64,000 nt of DNA from Streptomyces sp. Ag109_O5-10 (GTDB taxonomy: Bacteria > Actinomycetota > Actinomycetes > Streptomycetales > Streptomycetaceae), in the NCBI RefSeq assembly GCF_900105755.1, contig NZ_FNTQ01000001.1, forward strand, positions 1,426,001 to 1,490,000, read 5' to 3'. The notes beneath the pieces were generated by a model. The model saw only the letters and a list, made by a program, of their open reading frames with translations, had not been told where the DNA came from and did not search any database. This document shows, one piece after another, positions 11,002 to 19,876 of this stretch (within the stretch, counting starts at the first letter, position 1; each line of letters opens with the position of its first letter). The position numbers were made by a program, and so were the translations under genes.

Positions 11002-12363
11002 GTGTCCGTCCCCGCCCAGCCCGCCGCCACCGCCGTACCACCCGGTGGCCAGCCGAGGAAGGCCGCCCTGGCCGCCTGGATCGGCAGCGCCCTGGAGTAC
11101 TACGACTTCTTCATCTACGGCAGCGCGGCCGCGCTGATCTTCCCCAAGGTCTTCTTCGACGAGTCGGACCCGGCCGACGCCACCCTGCTGTCGCTGGCCA
11201 CGTTCGGGGTGGCGTACGCGGCCCGCCCGGTCGGCGCGCTGTTCCTCGGGCACTTCGGGGACCGGATCGGCCGCAAGAAGATCATGGTCTTCACGCTGCT
11301 GCTGATGGGCCTGTCGACGTTCCTGATCGGCTGCCTGCCGACCCGCGCCCAGGTGGGCGGGCTTGCGCCGGTGCTGCTGGTGCTGTGCCGGGTGCTGCAG
11401 GGCATATCGGCGGCCGGAGAGCAGGCCAGCGCCAGTTCCATGAGCCTCGAACACGCGCCGCCGGACCGGCGGGGCTTCTTCACCAGTTTCACGCTCGGCG
11501 GCACCCAGGGCGGTCAGCTGATCGCCACCCTGGTCTTCATCGCGGTCTCGCAACTGCCCGAGCACCAGCTGATGTCGTGGGGCTGGCGGGTGCCGTTCTG
11601 GCTGAGTGTCCTGGTGGCCGTGGTCGGCTGGTTCATCCGGCGCAGGCTCCAGGAGACCCCGGCCTTCGCCGAACAGGCGGCGGCCGAGGGTGTCGTACGG
11701 CTGCCGCTGGTGACGCTGCTGCGGTACCACTGGGCGGACGTGCTGCGGGTGATCGGGGGTGCGCTGATCGCCTCGGTGAGCACGATCTTCACGGTGTGGG
11801 CGCTGGCGTACGCGACGAGCGACTCGGTCGGGATGTCGAAGACGTCGATGCTGTGGGTGGGCGCGGTCGCGAACCTGGTGGCGCTGGGCGCGATCCCGGC
11901 GTGGGCCGCGCTGTCGGACCGGATCGGCCGGCGGCCCGTGTACCTGGCCGGCGCGGTGGGCAGCGCGGTGGCGATGTTCGGCTACCTGTGGGCGGTCTCC
12001 ACCGGCTCGTACCCGCTGGTCATGCTTCTCGGGATCGTCGCCTTCGGTGTCGTCTACAGCGCGGCGAACGGTGTCTGGCCGTCCTTCTACGGCGAGATGT
12101 TCTCGACCCGGGTGCGGCTGTCGGGCATGGCGATCGGCACCCAGATCGGGTTCGCGGTGGCCGGTTTCGCGGTGACCTTCGCGGCGCGGATCGCGGGACC
12201 GGGCGGCGACGACTGGTCGGCGGTGGCGCTGTTCACGGCCGCGCTGTGCGTGCCGCCGGTGATCGCCGCGCTGTCCGCCCGCGAGACCCACGCGGTGGCC
12301 ACGGAGGACCTCGGGTCCCGCACCCTGCGCGAGGCGTCCCGGCCGGAGACCGTGACGGCCTGA
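11002..12363 (+). CDS. MFS transporter of the metabolite:H+ symporter (MHS) family, likely shikimate/quinate
   Basis: 453-aa, 12-helix transporter. The family start is visible as WIGSALEYYDFFIYGSAAAL (residues 23-42) and the cytoplasmic loop signature as GHFGDRIGRKK (about 88-98). The second-half loop is ALSDRIGRRP. This MHS subfamily includes shikimate transporter ShiA and several aromatic-acid carriers. The GTG start is preceded by GAAGGAG. The neighbouring dehydrogenase, dehydratase and TetR genes suggest uptake of shikimate, quinate or dehydroshikimate. Expression probably depends on the promoter and palindrome directly upstream. Confidence 0.87.
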   Translation: MSVPAQPAATAVPPGGQPRKAALAAWIGSALEYYDFFIYGSAAALIFPKVFFDESDPADATLLSLATFGVAYAARPVGALFLGHFGDRIGRKKIMVFTLLLMGLSTFLIGCLPTRAQVGGLAPVLLVLCRVLQGISAAGEQASASSMSLEHAPPDRRGFFTSFTLGGTQGGQLIATLVFIAVSQLPEHQLMSWGWRVPFWLSVLVAVVGWFIRRRLQETPAFAEQAAAEGVVRLPLVTLLRYHWADVLRVIGGALIASVSTIFTVWALAYATSDSVGMSKTSMLWVGAVANLVALGAIPAWAALSDRIGRRPVYLAGAVGSAVAMFGYLWAVSTGSYPLVMLLGIVAFGVVYSAANGVWPSFYGEMFSTRVRLSGMAIGTQIGFAVAGFAVTFAARIAGPGGDDWSAVALFTAALCVPPVIAALSARETHAVATEDLGSRTLREASRPETVTA

Positions 12364-12472
12364 GCCCCCGGCGCGGCAGCCGGCACGCGTCCGTCCGGGC
12401 CGACCTCGCCCGGGCGGACCGTCGCCGTCCCCGCGGGAGTCGGCGGCCTGACGCCCTCGGCCGACGCGTCTG

Positions 12473-14659
12473 TCACCCGGACACCAGCAACTCCGTCCAT
12501 TCCTCGGCCACCCGCGCCAGCGAGAACCCCTCCCGCACCTGGTCGCGGGCCGCCGCGCCGGCGGACTGCCAGGTGTCCCGGTCGGCGAGGCCGGCGATCG
12601 CGTCGGCCATCGTCTGCGGGGTGTCGTGGATCCAGCGGCGGTCGTAGATCTCGTCCGCGCCCGGCCACGGCAGCAGTGCGGGTACGGCGCCGGAGGCCAT
12701 GCCCTCGGCCGGGGCGAGGTGGAAGCTCTCGTCGTCGCTGGTGGAGAGCACATGGCCGATACGGCGCAGCCAGTTGGGGACATCGGGGCCGAACTGGTCG
12801 AAGACGACGGCTCCTTCGAGGAGCGGTGAGGTCTGCATGCGGCGCAGGATCGCGTCGTAGTGCGCGCGTTCCTCGGGCTTGTTCCAGATCCACCAGTACT
12901 CCCACGGCGGCTTGGACTTGACCGAGAGGTGCCAGCGCCGGTCGCGGGCCCGGAGCGCTTCGAGGACGTCGAGGCCGAGGTCGAGGCGTTTGCGGCTGGG
13001 CGCGATGCCGATCATGCCGAGGCGGTGGCGGGCACCGGGTGCCTTGGGCCGGTCGAGCTGGTCGACGTCGACCCAGTTGCCGATCGTGGTGATCTTCGCG
13101 GCGGGCCAGCCGGTGCGCTCCCGGGTGGCGCGGGCGTAGTAGGGGCTGACGCACACCACCCGGTCGACGGCGTCGATGTCGACCTGGCGCGGGTATCCGG
13201 CGTCGAGTTCGAAACGGTGCAGGCGCACGACGAGCCGGCTGCCGCGCCGTTTGTGGCGGCTGTACCAGACGGCCGCCGGGCCGCACCACTCGACGACCAC
13301 CACGTCGGCCCAGGCGGCGAGTTCGCGGCTGGCGGCAGCGTCGTGCTGGGCGAGCGCGGGCCAGGCGTCGATCCGCACGTCGATGCCGGGCAGCGCGTCG
13401 AGGTGGTCGAGGAGGCGGGTGAGGAACTTCAGGTCGTGGCCGGCGACGCCGACCCGCAGCGGACGGGCCCGGCCGGCGACGGCGGCGGGTGCGGCCGGGA
13501 AGGCACGGTCTAGGTGGCCGCGCCAGCGGGCCGCCGCGGCCTCCATGGTGTACTCCCGGGCGGCCGCGGCGCACCGGTCGGCGGCGAGGTGCCGGGCGGC
13601 GGTGTCGCGTACGGCGAGGGAGACGGCGTCCGCCGCGTCCGCGAGGGTGGCCGTGCCCGGTACGAACAGGGGGTAGTCGGCGCCGAGCAGGGCCTCGTGG
13701 GCGGGGGTGCGGTTGAGTACGACGGGCAGGCCGAGGGAGCCGAACTCCAGCACCTTGGTGGAGAGTTCGAGGCTGGCGTCGAGGGAGGCGTCGCGCCAGC
13801 CGAGGCCGAGGTCGCAGTCGGCGGCCAGGCGCATCGCCTCCTCGCGCGGTACGCCGCCGTGGTGGACGACCTCGGGCGTGGTGCGCAGCGCCTCGGCCAT
13901 GGCGGTGTCGAAGCCGGGATGGCCCGGATCCTTGTGGATCTTGTCGCCGACGGCGTGCAGTTCGGTCCTGATGCCGCGTTCGGCGAGCATGGCGGGCAGC
14001 CGCGTCATGGGCAGGGTGTTCCAGCGGGGCGCGAACTTGCCGGTGTAGACGAGGCGTACGGGATCGTGCAGGCCGCCCCGGGCCGGGACCGGGGAGCCGG
14101 ACTCGGGCACCGCGGGCGGGCAGAGCACGGACCGGCCGCAGGCCTCCGGTACCCAGGCCTCCAGGAAGCAGCGCAACTCCTCTGTCTGGCACAGGAGTTG
14201 CGCGGAGGCGACGGCGATGCGGGCGAGGTCGGCGCGGGCCTCCTCGGTCATGTCGGCCGGGGACTGCGGGATGTCGGTGAGGTAGGCCCAGATCCGGCCG
14301 TCGAAGGCGCCGTCGCCGACGATCTGCTTCACCAGCCGCCGGCCCCGCAGCACCAGCAGGTCGCAGGGCTCCTCGGCGTCCAGCCGGGCGAGCAGCTGCG
14401 AGGCCTGGAAGGGCGAGAGCGGGTGCGCGCCCTGGCCGGGGACCAGGTGTTCCTCGTACGGCCGGACCACGGTGACCCCGGGCAGGCCCGCGAGGGGGTC
14501 GGTCAGCCGGCCGGTCTCGACCGGGGACTTGAGGACGAGGCGGGTCCGGCAGCCCGCGCGGGACAGGGCCTGGACCGTCGACTGGGCCCAGACGGCGGAG
14601 CCGTCGATGAGGTTGAGGTCCACGTCGCCGTAGACGAGCGCCCTCAGGGTGCGGGTCAT
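12473..14659 (-). CDS. Tandem (two-domain) GT4-type glycosyltransferase
   Basis: 728-aa cytoplasmic protein made of two consecutive GT-B glycosyltransferase units. The first (about residues 5-370) ends with VLEFGSLGLPVVLNRTPAHE, a typical GT4 donor-site region. The second (about 380-728) begins with RPLRVGVAGHDLKFL and contains IGNWVDVDQLDRP and EGMASGAVPALLPWPGADE. Such fusions add two sugars to a growing glycan. The start codon overlaps the stop of the preceding gene by ATGA, so translation is coupled. The locus also makes UDP-ManNAcA precursors, suggesting a cell-wall polysaccharide or teichuronic-type polymer. Donor sugars are unknown. Confidence 0.82.
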   Translation of the reverse strand: MTRTLRALVYGDVDLNLIDGSAVWAQSTVQALSRAGCRTRLVLKSPVETGRLTDPLAGLPGVTVVRPYEEHLVPGQGAHPLSPFQASQLLARLDAEEPCDLLVLRGRRLVKQIVGDGAFDGRIWAYLTDIPQSPADMTEEARADLARIAVASAQLLCQTEELRCFLEAWVPEACGRSVLCPPAVPESGSPVPARGGLHDPVRLVYTGKFAPRWNTLPMTRLPAMLAERGIRTELHAVGDKIHKDPGHPGFDTAMAEALRTTPEVVHHGGVPREEAMRLAADCDLGLGWRDASLDASLELSTKVLEFGSLGLPVVLNRTPAHEALLGADYPLFVPGTATLADAADAVSLAVRDTAARHLAADRCAAAAREYTMEAAAARWRGHLDRAFPAAPAAVAGRARPLRVGVAGHDLKFLTRLLDHLDALPGIDVRIDAWPALAQHDAAASRELAAWADVVVVEWCGPAAVWYSRHKRRGSRLVVRLHRFELDAGYPRQVDIDAVDRVVCVSPYYARATRERTGWPAAKITTIGNWVDVDQLDRPKAPGARHRLGMIGIAPSRKRLDLGLDVLEALRARDRRWHLSVKSKPPWEYWWIWNKPEERAHYDAILRRMQTSPLLEGAVVFDQFGPDVPNWLRRIGHVLSTSDDESFHLAPAEGMASGAVPALLPWPGADEIYDRRWIHDTPQTMADAIAGLADRDTWQSAGAAARDQVREGFSLARVAEEWTELLVSG

Positions 14660-16473
14660 GACGGTTCCTTTCCACGCACGGCGAACAGTCGGTGCCCGGC
14701 CCGCGACCAGGTGTCCGGCGGGGTGCCGGTGTCGAGGAGGGACCGGCGCACGAGCAGCGGCTTCAGGGCCGGTACGAAGGCGTAGTCGTCGGCGGCGGGC
14801 GTGTGGCCCACCGCGTCGGCGCCCGAGAACTCCTGGGCGCAGAGCAGGTCGAGGAGGAGGGTGTCAGGGCGGTCCTCGGTGAGGTCCGTCCAGTCGGCGA
14901 CCCAGGGTGCGGTGGGTGGCCCGGCGTGCACGGCGACCGAGGCGGCGGTGAGTTCGTCGAGGGCGAGGCCCGCCGGGTCGGCGACGACCACCTCGGCCGG
15001 CCGGTGCAGCTGGCCGAGCGTCTGGGCGACCAGCCGGGCCACGTCGGTGGCGTCCCGAGGGGCGGCGAGGACGGCGATCCGGCGTTCGGCGAGCGGGTCG
15101 GGGCCGCCGGTGAGGGCGGCGAGCCGGGCCAGCCGGACGCGGGTGCTGTCCTGGAGGAAGACGTCCCGGAGCCGGTCCCGGCCGTCGGTGACCGGGTCGA
15201 GTCGGCACAGTGCCGTCCCGGTGTCGCCGTCGAGGACGGTGTCCCAGGGCAGCAGCGACAGGCCGGGGGCGGAGGATGCCGGGCCGTCCCGCCACAGCAC
15301 CGCGGTGCGGCCCAGCCCCCTGGCCTGGGACACCAGTTCGGCGAGGCCCCGGTCCAGGTCGGGGGCGAGTCCGGTGCCGGTGAGCGACCAGGGACCTTCG
15401 TTGGCGGCGCACGCGCTCAGCTGGACGAGGAAGACGTCCGGTTCGGTGCGCTCGACCAGCAGCCGTCCGTCGTGCGGCAGCACCCGGCTGACCACGGCGT
15501 CCGCCGCGAAGTCCCGGGCGGTGCCGTCGGTGAGCACGCCGGTGATCACCAGCCGGTCGCGGGGTGCCACGGACAGGGCGCGGTGGGCGAGGTGGAAGCG
15601 GTCGTCGGCCTGCTGCTCCGACGCCGCGGCGACGGCCGAGGTCCGCGGGCCGGCGGAACCGCCGCCCCTGGCCTTCCGCTGCCGCCAGAGCCCGTACAGC
15701 TCGCCCGGCAGCCGGGCCGCGCGGCGCTTCGGCGACCGGGCCGCCGACACCAGGGCCTTGCCGACCCGCAGCGCGGTGGAGCCCTCCAGCATGGCCACCC
15801 GCGCCTCCAGCACGCCGGTCCGCTCGCGGGCCCGGCGCAGCGCGGTGGAGAGCTGGTCCTTGTCCCGGACGGCGGCGGCGAACCGTTCGGCGAGGCCGTC
15901 CTCGCGGGCGGCCGCCAGGGCGCGGGCGGTCTCCTCGGCGGCGCGCTCCAGGTCGATCAGGCGGGCCCGCTGGGAGCGGGAGACGAAGTCGGCGAGGACG
16001 TACTCGTCGGCGATCCTGAGGGCGGTGGCGAAGCCGTCGGCGGGCAGCGGGTGCCCGAACCAGTCGTGCGGCGGAAGGAGTTCCTGGGTGCACGCGAACA
16101 CCGCACCGGAGTGCAGGTGGGTGTAGCCGAGCGAGGCCGCGTGCAGCACCTGGCAGCGGTGTGCCACCAGGGAGTCGAGGAGCCGGTGATAGGGCAGGTC
16201 GGTGCCGGGGTGGCCGAAGACGATCAGGCCGCGGCCGCCGGGCCGCATCCGTTCCAGTGCGGCGAGGCAGTCCGCCTCGGCACCGTGCAGGGCGAGGTCG
16301 GGGCCGTAGCAGAGGAGCATCAGCTCCCCCTCGCCGACGGGTTCCTGGTGCCGCCGCAGCCCCACGCCGGGCGGCAGGTGCAGATAGGGGTCCAGACGCA
16401 GGCCGCCGCTCGTCGCGTCCACGACCGAGGTCACGTCGTCCAGGTGCGGGTGGAGCAGATCGGTCAGGCGCAT
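14656..16473 (-). CDS. Unknown coiled-coil protein of a surface-glycan locus
   Basis: 605-aa protein I cannot assign to a family with confidence. Residues 1-165 resemble a Rossmann-type methyltransferase-like fold (VVDATSGGLRLDPYL, then LERMRPGGRGLIVFGHPG). Residues about 175-235 are a charged heptad region (RARLIDLERAAEETARALAAA), probably a coiled coil. Residues 300-600 form a second globular part with RIAVLAAPRDATDVARLV. Similar three-part proteins occur among polysaccharide genes where the coiled coil may set chain length (inference). It sits between the methyltransferase and the tandem glycosyltransferase, coupled to the latter by ATGA. Its own start is a TGATG created by a short duplication. 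Confidence 0.6.
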   Translation of the reverse strand: MRLTDLLHPHLDDVTSVVDATSGGLRLDPYLHLPPGVGLRRHQEPVGEGELMLLCYGPDLALHGAEADCLAALERMRPGGRGLIVFGHPGTDLPYHRLLDSLVAHRCQVLHAASLGYTHLHSGAVFACTQELLPPHDWFGHPLPADGFATALRIADEYVLADFVSRSQRARLIDLERAAEETARALAAAREDGLAERFAAAVRDKDQLSTALRRARERTGVLEARVAMLEGSTALRVGKALVSAARSPKRRAARLPGELYGLWRQRKARGGGSAGPRTSAVAAASEQQADDRFHLAHRALSVAPRDRLVITGVLTDGTARDFAADAVVSRVLPHDGRLLVERTEPDVFLVQLSACAANEGPWSLTGTGLAPDLDRGLAELVSQARGLGRTAVLWRDGPASSAPGLSLLPWDTVLDGDTGTALCRLDPVTDGRDRLRDVFLQDSTRVRLARLAALTGGPDPLAERRIAVLAAPRDATDVARLVAQTLGQLHRPAEVVVADPAGLALDELTAASVAVHAGPPTAPWVADWTDLTEDRPDTLLLDLLCAQEFSGADAVGHTPAADDYAFVPALKPLLVRRSLLDTGTPPDTWSRAGHRLFAVRGKEPS

Positions 16474-16519
16474 CAGCGGGTCCTTGGGAAGGCATCGGTC
16501 GGGCGCATCAGCGGGTCCT
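16467..16519. repeat. 35-bp tandem duplication at a stop/start junction
   Basis: The 18-bp sequence GGCGCATCAGCGGGTCCT occurs at 16467-16484 and again at 16502-16519, 35 bp apart. On the minus strand each copy supplies codons for R-T-R, a TGA stop and an overlapping ATG. The duplication therefore inserts an 11-codon mini-ORF (16508-16473, MRPTDAFPRTR) between the methyltransferase and the 605-aa gene, and both junctions keep the TGATG overlap. Confidence 0.8.
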
Positions 16520-17158
16520 CGTGAAGACGTGGAAGCCGACCCGGTTCTCGCGGAAGCCGTAGGGCCGGAAGAGGGTGTGGCTCAGGCCCAGGGGATCGAG
16601 TTCCTCGCGGTAGGCGGCGAGCGGCCGGTGCACGATGTAGTCGCCGCGCGGGACGGGTTCGTCGGTGTTCTCGTCGGTGACGATCAACCGGCCGGTGATC
16701 CGGACGAGTGAGGCGAGGTTGCGCAGTCCGGCCGCCCACTGGGCGTCGTCCAGGAGGTGGAAGAGGACGTCCACGCACAGCACCACGTCGTAGAGCCACG
16801 GGCTGCGCCACTCGTCGAGTCCCGCGACGGCATAGCGGGGGCCGCTGCCCTCGGCACGGGCGTGCGTGACGGCCGCCTCGCTGGCGTCGAAGGCGTCGAC
16901 GTGGTGGCCGCAGCGGGCCAGCGAGCGGGCGAAGTGCCCCTTGCCGCAGCCCGCGTCGAGGACGAACAGCGGGGAGGCGGGACTGGACAGGTCGCCGATC
17001 AGGGTGAGGAGCTGGCCGAGCCGGATCGCGTAGAAGATCTCGTTGCCGGGCCGGTCCAGGCCGATGTGGCCGCCGGAGGCGAGGTCGTCGCGTTCGCGGT
17101 GCCGGGCGTCCCAGTAGGTGAGAGGGGCTTCGGTGTAGGTGCGGGTGGCGTCGGTCAT
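16508..17158 (-). CDS. Class I SAM-dependent methyltransferase
   Basis: 216-aa methyltransferase. The SAM-binding glycine loop is FVLDAGCGKGHFA (about residues 66-78), followed by VDAFDASEAAV (motif II) and LYDVVLCVDVLFHLLDD (motif IV region). This layout is that of small-molecule or sugar methyltransferases. The start overlaps the stop of the WecB-like gene by ATGA, so the two genes are translationally coupled. It may methylate a sugar of the surface glycan (inference). The C-terminus ends FTRTR, and its stop overlaps an ATG that begins an 11-codon mini-ORF. Confidence 0.85.
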   Translation of the reverse strand: MTDATRTYTEAPLTYWDARHRERDDLASGGHIGLDRPGNEIFYAIRLGQLLTLIGDLSSPASPLFVLDAGCGKGHFARSLARCGHHVDAFDASEAAVTHARAEGSGPRYAVAGLDEWRSPWLYDVVLCVDVLFHLLDDAQWAAGLRNLASLVRITGRLIVTDENTDEPVPRGDYIVHRPLAAYREELDPLGLSHTLFRPYGFRENRVGFHVFTRTR

Positions 17159-18264
17159 GGCGCTCCAGCCACTCGGTGGTCATGGCGTTCCAGCCACCCG
17201 GTGAGCACGCGGGCGATCCGGGGTCCTGCCTTGCCGTCCCACAGCGGTGGTCCCTCGGGGTCGGCCGCCGTCTGCCCGTCGAGGACCTTGCGCAGGGCGG
17301 GCACCAGTTCGCCGTGCCGGACCAGGCGGTTGGTGCCGTGGGTGACGGTGACCGGGCGTTCGGTCGTGGTGCGCAGCGTCAGGCAGGGCACGCCGAGCAC
17401 GGTGGTCTCCTCCTGGACACCGCCCGAGTCGGTGATCACCACGGCGGCGCCGCGGACCAGGCCCATGAACTCGACGTAGCCGAGCGGTTCGAGGAGGTGG
17501 ATGCCGGGCGCGTCGGCGAGACCGGCCCTGCGCAGCGCCTCCCGGCCGCGCGGGTGCAGGGGCACGGCGAGGTCGAGATGGCCGGCGGCCTCGGTGAGGG
17601 CGCGCGCGGCGGCCGCGGCGGCCTCGGGGTCGTCGACGTTGGCCGGGCGGTGCAGGGTGACCACGCCGTACCGCTCGGGCAGCGCGTGGGCGGTGCGGGC
17701 GGCGGCCGGGTCGAAATGCTCCAGATGGGTGAGCAGGGTGTCGATCATGGGGTTGCCGACGAGGTGCACCCGGCCCGGGTCGACGCCCTCGCGGGCGAGG
17801 TGGCCGACGGCCTCCGGGCTGGTGACGAAGAGCAGCTCGGCCAGCTGGTCGACCAGGCGCCGGTTGACCTCCTCCGGCATCGCCATGTCGAAGCTGCGCA
17901 GCCCCGCCTCGACATGGGCGACGGGGATGCCGAGCTTGGCGGCGGCCAGGGCCGCGGCCAGGGTGGAGTTCACGTCCCCGTAGACGACGACCAGCGCCGG
18001 GGCGCGGGCGAGCAGCTCGCCCTCCAGGGCCACCAGCAGGTCGGCGGTCTGCCGGGCGTGGCTGCCGGAGCCGACGCCCAGGTCGGTGTCCGGGGCGGGC
18101 AGGCCCAGCTCCCGGAAGAAGATGTGCGACATCCGTTCGTCGTAGTGCTGACCGGTGTGCACCAGGACCTGGTCGTGCCCGGTCGCGCGCAGGGCGGCGA
18201 CCACGGGCGCGGCCTTCACGAAGTTCGGCCTGGTCCCTACGACATGGAGTACGCGGCCGTTCAT
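17155..18264 (-). CDS. wecB: UDP-N-acetylglucosamine 2-epimerase (non-hydrolysing)
   Basis: 369-aa epimerase that converts UDP-GlcNAc to UDP-ManNAc. Family motifs are all present: GTRPNFVKAAPVV at the N-terminus, HTGQHYDERMS, GDVNSTLAAALAAAK, HVEAGLRSFDMAMPEEVNR with the catalytic acidic residues, and the UDP-site DSGGVQEE. The longer frame to 18360 is rejected because MNGRVLHVVGTRP is the standard start. It opens the minus-strand glycan operon (wecB, methyltransferase, 605-aa protein, tandem glycosyltransferase). It is divergent from a glycosyltransferase gene only 38 bp away, so the promoters must overlap. The product would feed the WecC-like dehydrogenase at 19877. Confidence 0.93.
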   Translation of the reverse strand: MNGRVLHVVGTRPNFVKAAPVVAALRATGHDQVLVHTGQHYDERMSHIFFRELGLPAPDTDLGVGSGSHARQTADLLVALEGELLARAPALVVVYGDVNSTLAAALAAAKLGIPVAHVEAGLRSFDMAMPEEVNRRLVDQLAELLFVTSPEAVGHLAREGVDPGRVHLVGNPMIDTLLTHLEHFDPAAARTAHALPERYGVVTLHRPANVDDPEAAAAAARALTEAAGHLDLAVPLHPRGREALRRAGLADAPGIHLLEPLGYVEFMGLVRGAAVVITDSGGVQEETTVLGVPCLTLRTTTERPVTVTHGTNRLVRHGELVPALRKVLDGQTAADPEGPPLWDGKAGPRIARVLTGWLERHDHRVAGAP

Positions 18265-18302
18265 GTCGTACGTTCTCCGCTCTGTCGGCCTACCTTGGCG
18301 AC

Positions 18303-19787
18303 ATGGCCCAACGTCCGTCCCGGCACCTGCCGCGTGGTGTTCATCGCTTCCCCCGTGCACTCAGCTTGGCCGCATCCGTCGCCTGGGGCGAGTTGCGGCA
18401 CGACCCCGCCCGGGCGGCGCTGCTCGGCGTACGGCTGCTGCCGGGGCGGCTGCGGCGCGGGCTCGGGCCCGTCGAGAAGCAGCTCGCCGGCCGGGCCCGT
18501 ACGGCCGGGCCCACCGCCGTCCCGTCCGCCGCCCGGGTGCCGGCGCCCGCCGGGCGGCCGGTACGGCCCGAGCCGGGCCGGGTACTCCATCTGGTCACCA
18601 ACGGGCTGCCGTTCAAGCACGCCGGTTACACCGTGCGCACCCAGGCGCTCGCCGAGGCCCAGCGGGCCGCCGGGCTCGACCCGCACGTGGTGACCCGGAT
18701 CGGGTTCCCGGTGGCGCAGGGCGTCCTGGACGCCCGTCCGTCGCAGACCGTGAACGGGGTGCCGCAGCACCGGCTGCTGCCGTACGGGCTGCCCTACGGC
18801 CAGGGCGCGGTCCTCGCCCGCAACGCCGAGCTGGCCGGGCGGCTGGTGGAGCGGCTGCGGCCCGCCGTGCTGCACGCGGCCACCGACCACGGCAACGGGC
18901 GGGTGGCGCTGGCCCTGCGGGAGACCTACGGGCTGCCGGTGGTGTACGAGGTGCGGGGATTCCTGGAGGAGACCTGGCTGACCCAGGCGCCCGGCCGCAG
19001 TGCGGACGACCCCTCGTACCGGGCCCGGCGCGCTCTGGAGACGTACTGCATGCGCGGGGCCGACCTGGTGCTCACGCTGGGCGCGGCGATGAAGGCCGAG
19101 ATCGTGGCCCGTGGGGTGCCCGGGGAGCGGGTCCTGATCGTGCCCAACGCGGTGGACGACGCCTTCCTCGCCCCGCCGCCGGACGGGGCGGAACTGCGCA
19201 CCCGGCTCGGCATCGCCGCGGACGACTTCGTGGTGGGCACCGTGAGCAGCCTTACTCCACACGAGGGAATCGGCACATTGCTCCATGCGGGTGCCGAACT
19301 GCGCCGCCGGGGGGTCCCGCTACGGCTGCTGATCGTCGGCGACGGGCCCGAGCGCAGCAGCCTCCAGGCGCTGGCCCGGCGGCTCGGTCTCGGCGACGGC
19401 ACGGCCCTGTTCACCGGCCGCGTGCCGCACCGCCAAGTGCGCGCCTACCACGCGGTTCTGGACGTCTTCGCGGTACCGCGCACCGACGAACGGGTCTGCC
19501 GTCTGGTCACCCCGCTCAAGCCGGTCGAAGCGATGGCGAGCGGTGTCCCCGTGGCGGCCAGTGATCTCACAGCCCTACGGGAACTGGTGAAAGACGAAGT
19601 CAACGGGCGGCTGATCCCGCCTGAATCTCCGCAGGCTTGGGCAGAAGCTCTCGAAGTATTGCTTTACAGTCGAAAAAGGCGGCATGAATGGGGAGCATCC
19701 GCCCGCGCGCTGGTGGCGCGTGAACGCACCTGGAAAAGGGTCGCTGCCACGACCCGAGAGGCGTACCGCGCTCTTGGATGTGTCTGA
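18303..19787 (+). CDS. GT4-family glycosyltransferase
   Basis: 494-aa retaining GT-B glycosyltransferase. A basic, possibly membrane-associating N-terminal 90 residues precede the acceptor domain (VLHLVTNGLPFKHAGYTVRT). The donor-binding domain contains RVLIVPNAVDDAFL, LLIVGDGPERSSLQALAR and the EAMASGVPVAASDLTALREL motif with the conserved Glu. The C-terminal 70 residues use more A/T-rich codons than the rest, a possible sign of exchange or of overlapping regulatory sequence. No strong ribosome site precedes the ATG, and the gap to the divergent epimerase gene is only 38 bp. Likely role: sugar addition in the same surface glycan. Confidence 0.87.
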   Translation: MAQRPSRHLPRGVHRFPRALSLAASVAWGELRHDPARAALLGVRLLPGRLRRGLGPVEKQLAGRARTAGPTAVPSAARVPAPAGRPVRPEPGRVLHLVTNGLPFKHAGYTVRTQALAEAQRAAGLDPHVVTRIGFPVAQGVLDARPSQTVNGVPQHRLLPYGLPYGQGAVLARNAELAGRLVERLRPAVLHAATDHGNGRVALALRETYGLPVVYEVRGFLEETWLTQAPGRSADDPSYRARRALETYCMRGADLVLTLGAAMKAEIVARGVPGERVLIVPNAVDDAFLAPPPDGAELRTRLGIAADDFVVGTVSSLTPHEGIGTLLHAGAELRRRGVPLRLLIVGDGPERSSLQALARRLGLGDGTALFTGRVPHRQVRAYHAVLDVFAVPRTDERVCRLVTPLKPVEAMASGVPVAASDLTALRELVKDEVNGRLIPPESPQAWAEALEVLLYSRKRRHEWGASARALVARERTWKRVAATTREAYRALGCV

Positions 19788-19876
19788 GACCCCGCGCCCG
19801 GAACCGCTCACCTTCCGGGCCCTTCGGATCCGTACGGCATCTGCCGTTGCTGCCGTCGAGGGCGGAGTGAATCCCT

